Made by a program: the position numbers and the translations under genes. The notes under the pieces are model-generated. The model ran no database searches. It saw nothing but the letters and a program-made list of their open reading frames with translations, and was not told where the DNA came from. A stretch of 64,000 nucleotides of DNA from Methylobacter sp. KS41 (GTDB lineage: Bacteria > Pseudomonadota > Gammaproteobacteria > Methylococcales > Methylomonadaceae). Shown here in pieces: positions 19,025 to 27,007 of the stretch (positions within the stretch are counted from its first letter, which is position 1; each line of letters starts with the position of its first letter). Location: the NCBI GenBank assembly GCA_002862125.1, contig PHSP01000003.1:1426001-1490000 (forward strand), given 5' to 3'.

Positions 19025-19701
19025 GCGCAGTTTTAAATGATGAAACAAAAAAGGTATTAACGACACCGCTGGTCAATGACAATCCCATTACTTTGCAGGT
19101 TTTGGGCATCTGTTCGGCCCTGGCGGTTACTTCGCAAATGTCAACTTCGCTGATCATGGCGCTTGCCTTGACATTGGTTACGGCGTTTTCGAGCGCGGCA
19201 ATCAGTGCGATCAGAAACCATATTCCAAGCAGCATCCGGATTATTGTGCAAATGACCATTATTGCTTCATTAGTCATCGTGGTTGATCAAATATTAAAAG
19301 CCTTTGCTTATGAAATCAGTAAGCAGTTATCGGTATTCGTTGGTTTGATTATTACCAACTGCATCGTTATGGGGCGTGCTGAAGGATATGCGATGAAAAA
19401 TCCCCCCTTGGAAAGTTTCATGGACGGTATCGGTAATGGATTGGGCTATAGCTTGATATTGATTATCGTGGCATTTTTCAGAGAGACTTTGGGTTCCGGA
19501 AAATTATTGGGCGTCGAAGTCTTCAAACTCACTAAAGATGGCGGCTGGTATGATCCCAACGGTTTGATGCTGTTGCCGCCGAGCGCCTTTTTTATCATCG
19601 GCTTGATTATTTGGGGCGTGCGTCAATGGAAACCCAATCAGGTTGAAAAGGTTGAATTCAAGATTATGCCGATTGCTCATGGTGAAGGAGGGCATCACTA
19701 A
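19021..19701 (+). CDS. nqrD: Na+-translocating NADH:quinone oxidoreductase subunit D
   Basis: A 226-residue membrane protein with six predicted helices. It has [17 protein letters not shown] near the start and [19 protein letters not shown] (about 115-133), whose Cys helps bind the membrane-embedded 2Fe-2S cluster shared with NqrE. It overlaps nqrC by four bases and abuts nqrE by one base. Confidence 0.97.
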   Translation: MSAVLNDETKKVLTTPLVNDNPITLQVLGICSALAVTSQMSTSLIMALALTLVTAFSSAAISAIRNHIPSSIRIIVQMTIIASLVIVVDQILKAFAYEISKQLSVFVGLIITNCIVMGRAEGYAMKNPPLESFMDGIGNGLGYSLILIIVAFFRETLGSGKLLGVEVFKLTKDGGWYDPNGLMLLPPSAFFIIGLIIWGVRQWKPNQVEKVEFKIMPIAHGEGGHH

Positions 19702-20309
19702 TGGAAGCTTATATCAGTTTATTTGTTAAGGCTGTCTTTATTGAAAACCTTGCACTGTCCTTCTTTTTGGGGATGTGTACTTTTATAGCCGTGTCAAAGA
19801 AGATTTCCACGGCCATGGGTTTGGGCGTGGCGGTTATGGTGGTGCAAGCTATTACAGTGCCTGCCAATAATATTGTTTACCATTCCTTATTAAAAGAAGA
19901 TGCATTGTCCTGGATGGGCATAAAAGGCGTTGATTTAAGCTTTTTGGCGTTGTTGAGCTGTATCGGCATGATTGCCGCATTGGTGCAAATTCTGGAAATG
20001 ATTCTGGATAAATTCTTTCCGGCGTTGTATCACGCTTTAGGGGTGTTTCTTCCATTAATCACGGTAAACTGCGCGATTCTTGGCGGCAGTTTATTTATGA
20101 TCGAACGGGACTATAACTTTGGCGAAAGCGTCACTTACGGCGTAGGCAGCGGTCTGGGCTGGGCATTGGCGATTACTGTTATGGCCGGCGTGCGCGAAAA
20201 ACTTAAATACAGTGATATTCCAGCTGGTTTACAAGGGCTGGGCATTACTTTTATTACTGCGGGTCTGATGTCGCTTGGCTTCATGGCTTTCTCTGGAATC
20301 CAACTTTAA
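19701..20309 (+). CDS. nqrE: Na+-translocating NADH:quinone oxidoreductase subunit E
   Basis: A 202-residue membrane protein homologous to NqrD, with six helices. It opens [39 protein letters not shown] (about 114-126) supplies cluster cysteine on the opposite side of the NqrDE pair, as does the Cys in FLGMCTF near residue 26. Length is normal for the family. Confidence 0.97.
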   Translation: MEAYISLFVKAVFIENLALSFFLGMCTFIAVSKKISTAMGLGVAVMVVQAITVPANNIVYHSLLKEDALSWMGIKGVDLSFLALLSCIGMIAALVQILEMILDKFFPALYHALGVFLPLITVNCAILGGSLFMIERDYNFGESVTYGVGSGLGWALAITVMAGVREKLKYSDIPAGLQGLGITFITAGLMSLGFMAFSGIQL

Positions 20310-20321
20310 GAAGGTAGCGTA

Positions 20322-21542
20322 ATGCTGGAAATTCTATTAGGGATCATTATTTTTACGGCTTTTGTTATAGCGCTGGTATTTGTTATTGTCGGCGCTAAAA
20401 GCAAATTGGTAGCTGTTGGCGATGTTGAGATTCTGATCAATGATGAAAAGAAAATTCAAGTGCCTGCGGGTTCAAAACTGTTAACAGCTTTAGCCGATAA
20501 TGGATTGTTTGTTTCATCAGCCTGTGGCGGCGGAGGCACCTGCGGGCAATGTAAAGTAAAAATACATACTGGCGGCGGAGAAATTTTACCTACTGAGTTG
20601 AGCCATATCACCAAACGCGAGGCTGCGGAAGGTGAACGGCTTTCCTGTCAGGTATCAGTTAAACACAACATGAGCATAGAAGTCGAAGACGATGTTTTCG
20701 GCGTAAAAAAATGGGAATGTACCGTTAAATCAAACAATAACGTTGCGACTTTTATTAAAGAACTGGTGCTTGAATTACCGGCGGGCGAGGAAATTAACTA
20801 TCGGGCGGGCGGTTACATTCAGATTGAATGTCCTTCGCACATTGCCAAGTACAGCGATTTCGACGTTCAGGAAAAATTTCGCGAGGATTGGGACAAATTT
20901 AATTTATGGCGTTATGTTTCTGAAGTAAAAGAACCGGCATTGCGTGCCTATTCGATGGCAAGTTATCCTGAAGAAAAAGAAATTATGCTGAACGTACGTA
21001 TTGCGACACCGCCTCCCAGGGCTCCCGATAATGTTCCGCCAGGCATCATGTCGTCATATATCTTTAGCTTGAAACCCGGTGATAAATGCATTGTTTCCGG
21101 ACCCTACGGCGAATTCTTCGCCAAAGAAACCAATGCGGAAATGGTTTTTGTGGGCGGTGGCGCAGGCATGGCTCCAATGCGTTCACATATCTTTGATCAG
21201 CTGCGGCGGTTGAAATCCAAGCGTAAAATGACTTTCTGGTACGGCGCCCGCAGCAAGCGCGAAATGTTCTATGTAGAAGATTTTGATATGCTGGCCAGGG
21301 AAAATGATAATTTTGAATGGCATGTGGCCTTATCCGATCCATTACCTGATGACAATTGGGATGGCTATACCGGGTTTATCCATAATGTTCTTTTCGAAGA
21401 ATTCATAAAAAATCATCCGGCCCCGGAAGATTGCGAGTTTTACATGTGCGGGCCGCCGATCATGAATACCTCGGTGATTAACATGTTGCTGGAAAATGGA
21501 GTAGAACCGGAAAACATCATGCTGGATGACTTTGGCGGTTAA
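20322..21542 (+). CDS. nqrF: Na+-translocating NADH:quinone oxidoreductase subunit F
   Basis: A 406-residue electron-input subunit. An N-terminal membrane helix (about 3-24) is followed by a 2Fe-2S ferredoxin domain with cysteines C68, C74, C77 and C109, an FAD domain with [11 protein letters not shown] (about 209-219) and an NADH domain with [12 protein letters not shown] and CGPPIMN near the end. It takes hydride from NADH and passes electrons to the NqrDE cluster. It is the last gene of the operon, followed by a strong terminator 69 bp after the stop. Confidence 0.98.
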   Translation: MLEILLGIIIFTAFVIALVFVIVGAKSKLVAVGDVEILINDEKKIQVPAGSKLLTALADNGLFVSSACGGGGTCGQCKVKIHTGGGEILPTELSHITKREAAEGERLSCQVSVKHNMSIEVEDDVFGVKKWECTVKSNNNVATFIKELVLELPAGEEINYRAGGYIQIECPSHIAKYSDFDVQEKFREDWDKFNLWRYVSEVKEPALRAYSMASYPEEKEIMLNVRIATPPPRAPDNVPPGIMSSYIFSLKPGDKCIVSGPYGEFFAKETNAEMVFVGGGAGMAPMRSHIFDQLRRLKSKRKMTFWYGARSKREMFYVEDFDMLARENDNFEWHVALSDPLPDDNWDGYTGFIHNVLFEEFIKNHPAPEDCEFYMCGPPIMNTSVINMLLENGVEPENIMLDDFGG

Positions 21543-21610
21543 GCAATAGGGTGTTCCTCTTCATTCTATAATGCCTGTTTTTGGGAGAGTGTAAAACGGA
21601 GTTAACAAAG

Positions 21611-21644
21611 CGAGGATTGGTTTAGTCTAATCCTCGTTTTTTTT
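21611..21644 (+). terminator. rho-independent terminator of the nqr operon
   Basis: CGAGGATT (21611-21618) pairs perfectly with AATCCTCG (21629-21636) around a ten-base loop, and eight T residues follow directly. It ends the nqrABCDEF transcript, so nqrM further on probably has its own promoter. Confidence 0.88.
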
Positions 21645-21771
21645 ACTCTTGGCCATGGCCGGACTGCAAGGCACAAATGACCTTTGCCATGCCGGAATCA
21701 GGTCATTATCAGAATTTTATTGAGTGGATATGGTAGGGTTTTTTGTATATTATTGCCCAATGGCCAGCACG

Positions 21772-21871
21772 ACCCGGCATCGCTAAACGAAGCGCTCCGG
21801 TTTAAAACCAAATCAAGAGGCTGATATGCCACCGCTAATGAATGCGGTGTCAGGCTTCCAGGTCGCCGGGT
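21772..21871 (+). ncRNA. candidate structured leader RNA upstream of nqrM
   Basis: A 100-nt stretch can fold into a closed multi-branch structure. The outer stem is ACCCGGC (21772-21778) with GCCGGGT (21865-21871). Inside are a small hairpin CGCT/AGCG (21781-21794) and a bulged hairpin CACCGC/GCGGTG (21830-21835 with 21844-21849) extended by CTGA/TCAG (21821-21824 with 21850-21853). It ends 90 nt before nqrM. It does not match any riboswitch consensus I can recall, including c-di-GMP, FMN, TPP or cobalamin. It could equally be a decayed palindromic repeat. Confidence 0.25.
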
Positions 21872-21961
21872 AAAATCGCCGCGCTTTTTAAATATTAATA
21901 CTGCTCAAGGTTCTGATGTGATAATTACATCAATCTTTGCTGATTTTCACGAGGTTCCATC

Positions 21962-22153
21962 ATGACTTATTTTTTAGTAACTTTTGTAGTTATGCTAATT
22001 GTTATTGCAATTATGGCAATAGGTGTTATTTTTGGCAGACGCGCCATTAAAGGCTCATGTGGCGGTGGAATGGACAAAGCGGAATGTGTTTGCGTGGAGA
22101 AATGTGATAAAAGAAAGAAAATGGAAGCAGAAGCTCATTTAACACAGGGATGA
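21962..22153 (+). CDS. nqrM: Na+-NQR maturation protein NqrM
   Basis: A 63-residue membrane protein (DUF539). One N-terminal helix (about 3-24) leads into GVIFGRRAIKGSCGGGMD and a cysteine-rich tail (C33, C43, C45, C49 in SCGG...ECVCVEKCDKRKK), the NqrM hallmark. NqrM is required for assembly of the Na+-NQR complex, probably for iron delivery to the NqrDE cluster. It lies 420 bp after nqrF, separated by a terminator. Confidence 0.92.
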   Translation: MTYFLVTFVVMLIVIAIMAIGVIFGRRAIKGSCGGGMDKAECVCVEKCDKRKKMEAEAHLTQG

Positions 22154-22204
22154 ATAATAAAACAGCACACCGATAATAATTATAAACAACAGTGAGGATT
22201 CATT

Positions 22205-22597
22205 ATGCTGGCAAAAATTACAGTAGCTGATTATATGGCTACAAGATTAATCACTCTGACTAAAGATACCGACGTTATTGATGCCATTAAGAAATTGCTG
22301 GATCATAAGATTACCAGCGCACCGGTTATCGATTCGAAAGGTCAGTTGATCGGTATGTTTTCTGAAAAAGACGGGATGAAGGTTTTTTTAGAAAGTATTT
22401 ACGATCAGGGGATGAGCGGAAAAGTTGGTGATTACATGACCACTGAAACCATCAATGTCGACGCATCGGCGTGTATCGTTGATCTTGCTGAACAGTTTGA
22501 GACCTCATCGGTCAGAAGTTTTCCGGTCTTTCAGGATGGCGAGTTCGTCGGCGTTATCAGCCGTGTGGATGTTTTAAGAGCATTGGTTTCCATTTAG
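22205..22597 (+). CDS. CBS domain pair protein
   Basis: A 130-residue protein made of two CBS motifs: VADYMATRLITLTKDTDVIDAIKKLLDHKITSAPVID then IGMFSEKDGMK, and VGDYMTTETINVDASACIVDLAEQFETSSVRSFPVF then VGVISRVDVLRAL. Stand-alone CBS pairs bind adenosine nucleotides and act as small energy sensors. It ends four bases before sbcB, so the two are probably co-transcribed. Confidence 0.85.
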   Translation: MLAKITVADYMATRLITLTKDTDVIDAIKKLLDHKITSAPVIDSKGQLIGMFSEKDGMKVFLESIYDQGMSGKVGDYMTTETINVDASACIVDLAEQFETSSVRSFPVFQDGEFVGVISRVDVLRALVSI

Positions 22598-22601
22598 AAA
22601 G

Positions 22602-24056
22602 ATGACAGAACGTAGTAGTCATGGCGGGCAATCCTTTTATTGGCATGACTATGAAACTTTCGGCACGGATCCTCAGCGGGACCGGCCCGTACAGTTTGCC
22701 GGAATCCGAACTGACGCCGATTTTAATGTAATCGGCGACTCGCTGGTTATTTATTGCAAACCCGCGGAGGATTGCCTTCCTAATCCTGATTCCTGTCTGA
22801 TTACAGGCATCACGCCGCAGCTGGCTGAACAAAATGGCGTTTGCGAAGCCCAATTTATCGGCCGTATACACGAGGAACTTGTCCAGCCTAACACCTGCAC
22901 GTTGGGCTATAACAATCTCCGTTTTGATGATGAAGTCACCCGCAATTGCCTGTTTCGCAATTTTTATGATCCCTACGCACGGGAGTGGCAAAACGGCAAT
23001 TCCCGGTGGGACATTATTGATGTCGTCAGGGCTGCAAGAGCCTTGCGGCCTGAAGGCATAAAATGGCCTGTCAATGAAGAAGGAAATCCCAGTTTAAGAT
23101 TGGATCAATTAACGGTTGCCAATGGCATCGAACATGAAGCTGCGCACGATGCGCTGTCCGATGTTTATGCCACTATAGGCATAGCCCGGCTCGTCAAGCA
23201 TGCCCAGCCAAATCTCTATCATTTTATCTTCCGGAATCGCCTTAAAGCCAAAGTCCTGGAATTGCTTCAGTTGGGTAGTTTTAAGCCTGTTGTGCATATT
23301 TCCGGCAGATATGCAGCAGTTAAAAATTGTCTGGCTATTGTGTTGCCGGTTTGTAAACATCCGGCCAATACTAACGGAGTCATAGTTTATGATCTGTCTA
23401 TTGATCCTGAACCTATGCTGTCCTTACCGGTAGAAGCAATACAGCAACGGCTGTTTACCGCCACTGAAAACTTGCCCGAAGGCGTGACGAGAATACCGTT
23501 AAAAACTGTGCATATCAACAAATGCCCTGTACTGGCTCCTGTGTCAGTTATTAGGCCGGAAGATGCGCAAAGGCTGGCTATTGATTTGGCTCTGTGCCAG
23601 ATAAATATCGGCAAGATTAAAGCAGCTGCAGGCCTGACTAAAAAGTTGACCGCTGTTTTTAGCGGACATGCTTATTCCAGGCAGGATGATTCTGATCCGG
23701 ACCTGTCCATATACAGCGGCGGTTTTTTTTCTGAATCAGACAAGCGGAAGATGGAAAAAATAAGACTCATGTCTCCGGAAAACCTGGCAAAATCGGAATT
23801 CAGTTTCATTGATCAACGCTTGCCTGAAATGCTTTTCAGATATAGGGCCCGTAATTTTCCCGGAACACTGAATGCTGAAGAGCGCTTGAAATGGGATCAG
23901 TTCCGCAGGAACCGGTTATCAGGCCTTCAGGCAGGAGCCGGTATTACACTCGATGGCTATTTTGCCCGGTTACAGGAGTTAAGAAGCAACAAAAATGTTA
24001 ATAAAGATATTCTTAACGCCTTGGATGCTTATGCGGTTAATTTGTGCAAAGACTGA
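22602..24056 (+). CDS. sbcB: exodeoxyribonuclease I
   Basis: A 484-residue 3'-5' single-strand DNA exonuclease of the DEDDh class. The motifs are WHDYETFGTDP (about 14-24, catalytic Asp and Glu), LGYNNLRFDDEVTRN (about 97-111) and EAAHDALSDVYAT (about 178-190). The SH3-like and helical C-terminal domains are present to FRRNRLSG. Length is normal (E. coli ExoI 475). It acts in mismatch repair and recombination. Confidence 0.95.
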   Translation: MTERSSHGGQSFYWHDYETFGTDPQRDRPVQFAGIRTDADFNVIGDSLVIYCKPAEDCLPNPDSCLITGITPQLAEQNGVCEAQFIGRIHEELVQPNTCTLGYNNLRFDDEVTRNCLFRNFYDPYAREWQNGNSRWDIIDVVRAARALRPEGIKWPVNEEGNPSLRLDQLTVANGIEHEAAHDALSDVYATIGIARLVKHAQPNLYHFIFRNRLKAKVLELLQLGSFKPVVHISGRYAAVKNCLAIVLPVCKHPANTNGVIVYDLSIDPEPMLSLPVEAIQQRLFTATENLPEGVTRIPLKTVHINKCPVLAPVSVIRPEDAQRLAIDLALCQINIGKIKAAAGLTKKLTAVFSGHAYSRQDDSDPDLSIYSGGFFSESDKRKMEKIRLMSPENLAKSEFSFIDQRLPEMLFRYRARNFPGTLNAEERLKWDQFRRNRLSGLQAGAGITLDGYFARLQELRSNKNVNKDILNALDAYAVNLCKD

Positions 24057-24514
24057 TTTTTACCGGTTAGAGCTGCCGGCATCACACGCCTAATCTATGC
24101 GCCGTCCGTTATGCATGCGGAAAATTGGCGCGCGGCTAACTCTTATAAACTCAGCCTTCCAGCATTATAAAATGCACAATTGTCAGTGCGCGTTATTGCC
24201 CGGATTTTTATGACGGGCAATAAGGTAAAAGCGAACCCGCAACACCTGCTGCGAGATGTGATTTTTGCGGATTGTGGATAACTCCACCAGGAAGCCTTGT
24301 TGGAACCCGGTCCCTTAGCTGGGTTTCTGACTGCCGCGCCCTTATTCTTACCGGCTGTACTGTTCGCACCCGTCACTGCCAGCCTATTTGCTACGCTAAT
24401 AATCATGACGTTTTGGGGAAATCACGAGCTTATGGCATCATGAAAAACATGTTCATTGCGTGACGTATACCTGTCCGATGTGTTTGAGAATCTGAAATTT
24501 AAGTGGAGTTGAAA
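24057..24514. other. 458-bp intergenic region with a strong inverted repeat
   Basis: No convincing gene. A perfect 10-bp inverted repeat, TTATTGCCCG (24193-24202) with CGGGCAATAA (24214-24223), is present but lacks a T-tract on either strand, so it is more likely an operator, a repeat or part of an RNA than a terminator. The G+C-rich stretch 24220-24350 has several small complementary runs (for example GAACCC with GGGTTTC) and could be a structured RNA, but I cannot assign it to a family. Confidence 0.35.
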
Positions 24515-24862
24515 ATGAGACAAAGAACTTTGTTTAGCGCAGTATTTATGTTCGCTAGCATCTCTGCTGTCACGGCTGGGACTATTGTCAATGGGTCCTG
24601 GACACCCAGTGGTTGCGGTAATGTTCCCGAGGCTCCTGTAATTGAGCAAAGCAGCGTTGATGCCTATAACCAAAGTATCAAGGCGATCAATGAATGGCAG
24701 CAAATAGCCAGTACTTATAATACCTGCCTGATTAATGAAGCCAATGCAGACAATGCACTTATTGCCAAGACTGCGAATGAGGAACAAGCCCGGTTTCGTG
24801 CGGCAATACAAAAGATTAAGACTGAAACAGATGCGGCCAAGGCCAAACTGGATAGTAGATAA
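24515..24862 (+). CDS. small exported protein, function unknown
   Basis: A 115-residue protein starting MRQRTLF. The ATG at 24515 is preferred over an in-frame GTG at 24503, because the sequence GTGGAG at the GTG itself is the ribosome-binding site for the ATG. The signal peptide runs to about ISAVTAG. The mature part has two cysteines (SGCGN and YNTCLI) likely to form a disulfide, then an alanine/lysine-rich helical tail (EEQARFRAAIQKIKTETDAAKAKLDS). No family recognised. Confidence 0.6.
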   Translation: MRQRTLFSAVFMFASISAVTAGTIVNGSWTPSGCGNVPEAPVIEQSSVDAYNQSIKAINEWQQIASTYNTCLINEANADNALIAKTANEEQARFRAAIQKIKTETDAAKAKLDSR

Positions 24863-25023
24863 TACAGCTGGAATCAGTAAGTTAAAAGGGGCTGCCGGGT
24901 TAAACCGGACTCTCATTAGTGAAAGGTGATTTAAAAGAGAATTTTATGAGCCGCAGCAAATAATAGGTATTTTTCCCGCGCAAATTGGATAAAAATTGCT
25001 ATCTGTCATTAAGGTGTCCGGAC

Positions 25024-25395
25024 ATGTTTTATCGTTATGCAGCAGACGCGGTATTGCTTCTCCATCTTGCATTTATCGCGTTTGTAATACTTGGCGGTTT
25101 TCTTGCGGTTTGGCGGCGGGGAATTATTTTCATTCATCTTCCTGCCGCGGCGTGGGGCGTATTCGTTGAGCTGACCGGCAGGGTTTGCCCGTTAACCAGC
25201 CTGGAGAATACGCTTCGTATCAAGGCGGGAGCTGCCGGGTATGGAAAGAGCTTCGTAGAACACTATCTTCTTGCGGTCATCTATCCTGACGGCATCACAC
25301 GCGAGATGCAGTATTTTCTTGGCGCCCTGGTTGTCGTCATCAATATTGCGGTCTATCTCCGGCTCTTCTCCCGGTTAAGGCGGGAAAAATCATAA
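25024..25395 (+). CDS. DUF2784 membrane protein
   Basis: A 123-residue protein starting MFYRYAADAVLLLHLAFIAFV, with an AAGGTG site ten bases upstream supporting the start. It matches DUF2784: a first helix, the central HLPAAAWGVFVELTGRVCPLTSLENTLR, and FVEHYLLAVIYPDGITREMQ before a last helix. Three to four membrane segments are predicted. Function is unknown. Confidence 0.8.
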   Translation: MFYRYAADAVLLLHLAFIAFVILGGFLAVWRRGIIFIHLPAAAWGVFVELTGRVCPLTSLENTLRIKAGAAGYGKSFVEHYLLAVIYPDGITREMQYFLGALVVVINIAVYLRLFSRLRREKS

Positions 25396-25623
25396 GCGCC
25401 GGGCGTGGAAGTTAGCTGAAGGAGCGCTCTATGCAGGATAGACAACATTTATCTGGATAGGCATGCGATAAAAACTTGGAAAAGTAGCAAGAAATGGGCG
25501 GACTATTGATTGGGTTGTCATAAAACCTACATATAGCCGCTCTATTATGGCGGCTATATTAACCTCGTCTGAACCCAAAATGAATCCAGAAACACTGAAC
25601 CTTACTATTAGCGCACCTGGTCT

Positions 25624-26466
25624 ATGCAACTATCGCTGCTGACGCTGAATCTTCATACTTACCAACAACATCCAAGGCATTGTTGTTTTGATACAATGCA
25701 CCAGCATGAACGGGAAGTAAATATCATCGCTGAAGCAATTGCTCATTTGGGCGTTGATGTTATTTGTTTTCAGGAAGTTGGGGAATACATGCACGATCCT
25801 GTTACTACGCCTTATGGCGAATCCCCTTCCAACATGGCTTTTAGAATTTGTAAAAAGTTACGTCATTGGGGGCTTTGGTACCATATTCATCAGGATTGGA
25901 GCCACATCGGATTTCATCGTTGGCGGGAAGGTACGGCCATCATGAGCCGTTATCCCATGCTGCACAATTTCTCGGCTTATGTTTCGGCAGATCATCGCAA
26001 GGATAATTATATGTCCCGGAATATCTCTGTGTCTTGTATAGATGTTCCGTGGTTCGGATTGTTGCATGTCGCCAATGTTCATCTAAGTTGGGCGCATCAT
26101 GGCTTTTATGAAGAATATTACAATCTCCAAAAACTGATCAACTCACGCCTGCATTTCGGCGTCAGAGGCGATTTAATGATCGGCGATTTTAATGCGCCTG
26201 CCGGGGAAGATGCCTATAACCACATCGTAGGCAGCCGGGAATACGTGGATCAATTCTATGAGTTATATCCCCACCGTTTTTACCAGCCCAGTTATCAAGG
26301 TCAAATAGACGGATGGAAAAACTATCCGCCTAAGCGTATTGATTATATTTTCAAACGCAATGGTTACCCGATGAAAATCAAATCCATGGATGTCATTTTC
26401 AATGAAGATTTCTATCCGGTCGTGTCCGATCATTTCGGCTATCTGGCAAGGTTCGAGATGTTTTAG
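25624..26466 (+). CDS. endonuclease/exonuclease/phosphatase family protein
   Basis: A 280-residue EEP-fold hydrolase. The catalytic motifs are LTLNLHTYQ (start), CFQEVGEYM (about 48-56, metal-binding Glu), ANVHLSWAHHG (about 151-161), GDFNAPAGEDAY (about 187-198) and the terminal SDHFGYLARF. The family cleaves phosphodiesters in nucleic acids, sphingomyelin or inositol phosphates; the substrate is not evident. There is no signal peptide, so it is probably cytoplasmic. Confidence 0.82.
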   Translation: MQLSLLTLNLHTYQQHPRHCCFDTMHQHEREVNIIAEAIAHLGVDVICFQEVGEYMHDPVTTPYGESPSNMAFRICKKLRHWGLWYHIHQDWSHIGFHRWREGTAIMSRYPMLHNFSAYVSADHRKDNYMSRNISVSCIDVPWFGLLHVANVHLSWAHHGFYEEYYNLQKLINSRLHFGVRGDLMIGDFNAPAGEDAYNHIVGSREYVDQFYELYPHRFYQPSYQGQIDGWKNYPPKRIDYIFKRNGYPMKIKSMDVIFNEDFYPVVSDHFGYLARFEMF

Positions 26467-26491
26467 CATGCCAGTCCATAAAACTAAAAAC

Positions 26492-27007
26492 TCAATCCAG
26501 TAATGGAGTAATAATTTCCATTATTTGCTCCCTGGAAAATTCACCCCGGTGCTGATGTATGATCTGTCCTTGCCGGTTTACCACCACGGTAAAAGGAAGG
26601 GCGTCAAAGCTGTTGCCGAGCTGGTGAGCCAGGCTAATGGCATCGACGCCGCCGATCATTACCGGGTAATTAATTTTACTTGAGCCAAGATACTGTTCAA
26701 CCGGCTCCTGGTCGTCAATCGCGATACCAATAAATTGTAAGCCTTTTCCTGCGTATTGTTCCTGAATGGTGGTAAATTCCGGGATTTCTTTCAGGCAGGG
26801 CGGACACCAGGTCGCCCAAAAATTGATTACACGTATTTTTCCTTGCCACTCTGAAATGTTGTGTTGATTACCCTGCACATCGGGCAGATTAAAGTCAGGC
26901 AAAGCTATTTCGCTGGATTGTTCAGCGAGCTCCAAGAGTTCACGGACAATAATACCTCCGCCCAAAGCAAGTATTGCGGCAAGTATTATAAGTCCCGCCG
27001 ATTTCAT
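26492..27007 (-). CDS. TlpA/ResA-like membrane-anchored thioredoxin
   Basis: A 171-residue protein with an N-terminal membrane anchor (about 4-23) and a periplasmic thioredoxin fold carrying WATWCPPC (C68, C71), then GLQFIGIAIDDQEPVEQYL and LPFTVVVNRQGQI with the cis-Pro. TlpA-like proteins reduce disulfides, often in cytochrome c maturation. The start overlaps the dsbD stop by four bases, so DsbD is the obvious electron donor. Confidence 0.88.
   Translation of the reverse strand: MKSAGLIILAAILALGGGIIVRELLELAEQSSEIALPDFNLPDVQGNQHNISEWQGKIRVINFWATWCPPCLKEIPEFTTIQEQYAGKGLQFIGIAIDDQEPVEQYLGSSKINYPVMIGGVDAISLAHQLGNSFDALPFTVVVNRQGQIIHQHRGEFSREQIMEIITPLLD

Noticed and set aside
21772-21871. c-di-GMP or FMN riboswitch before nqrM
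   Set aside because: A GCCGGG-type stem is present, but the conserved loop sequences of the c-di-GMP-I and FMN classes are not.
24220-24400. 6S RNA
   Set aside because: Position and some GC-rich pairing suggested it, but I could not build the long closing stem with a central bubble, and its usual neighbours are absent. Left as an unassigned structured region.
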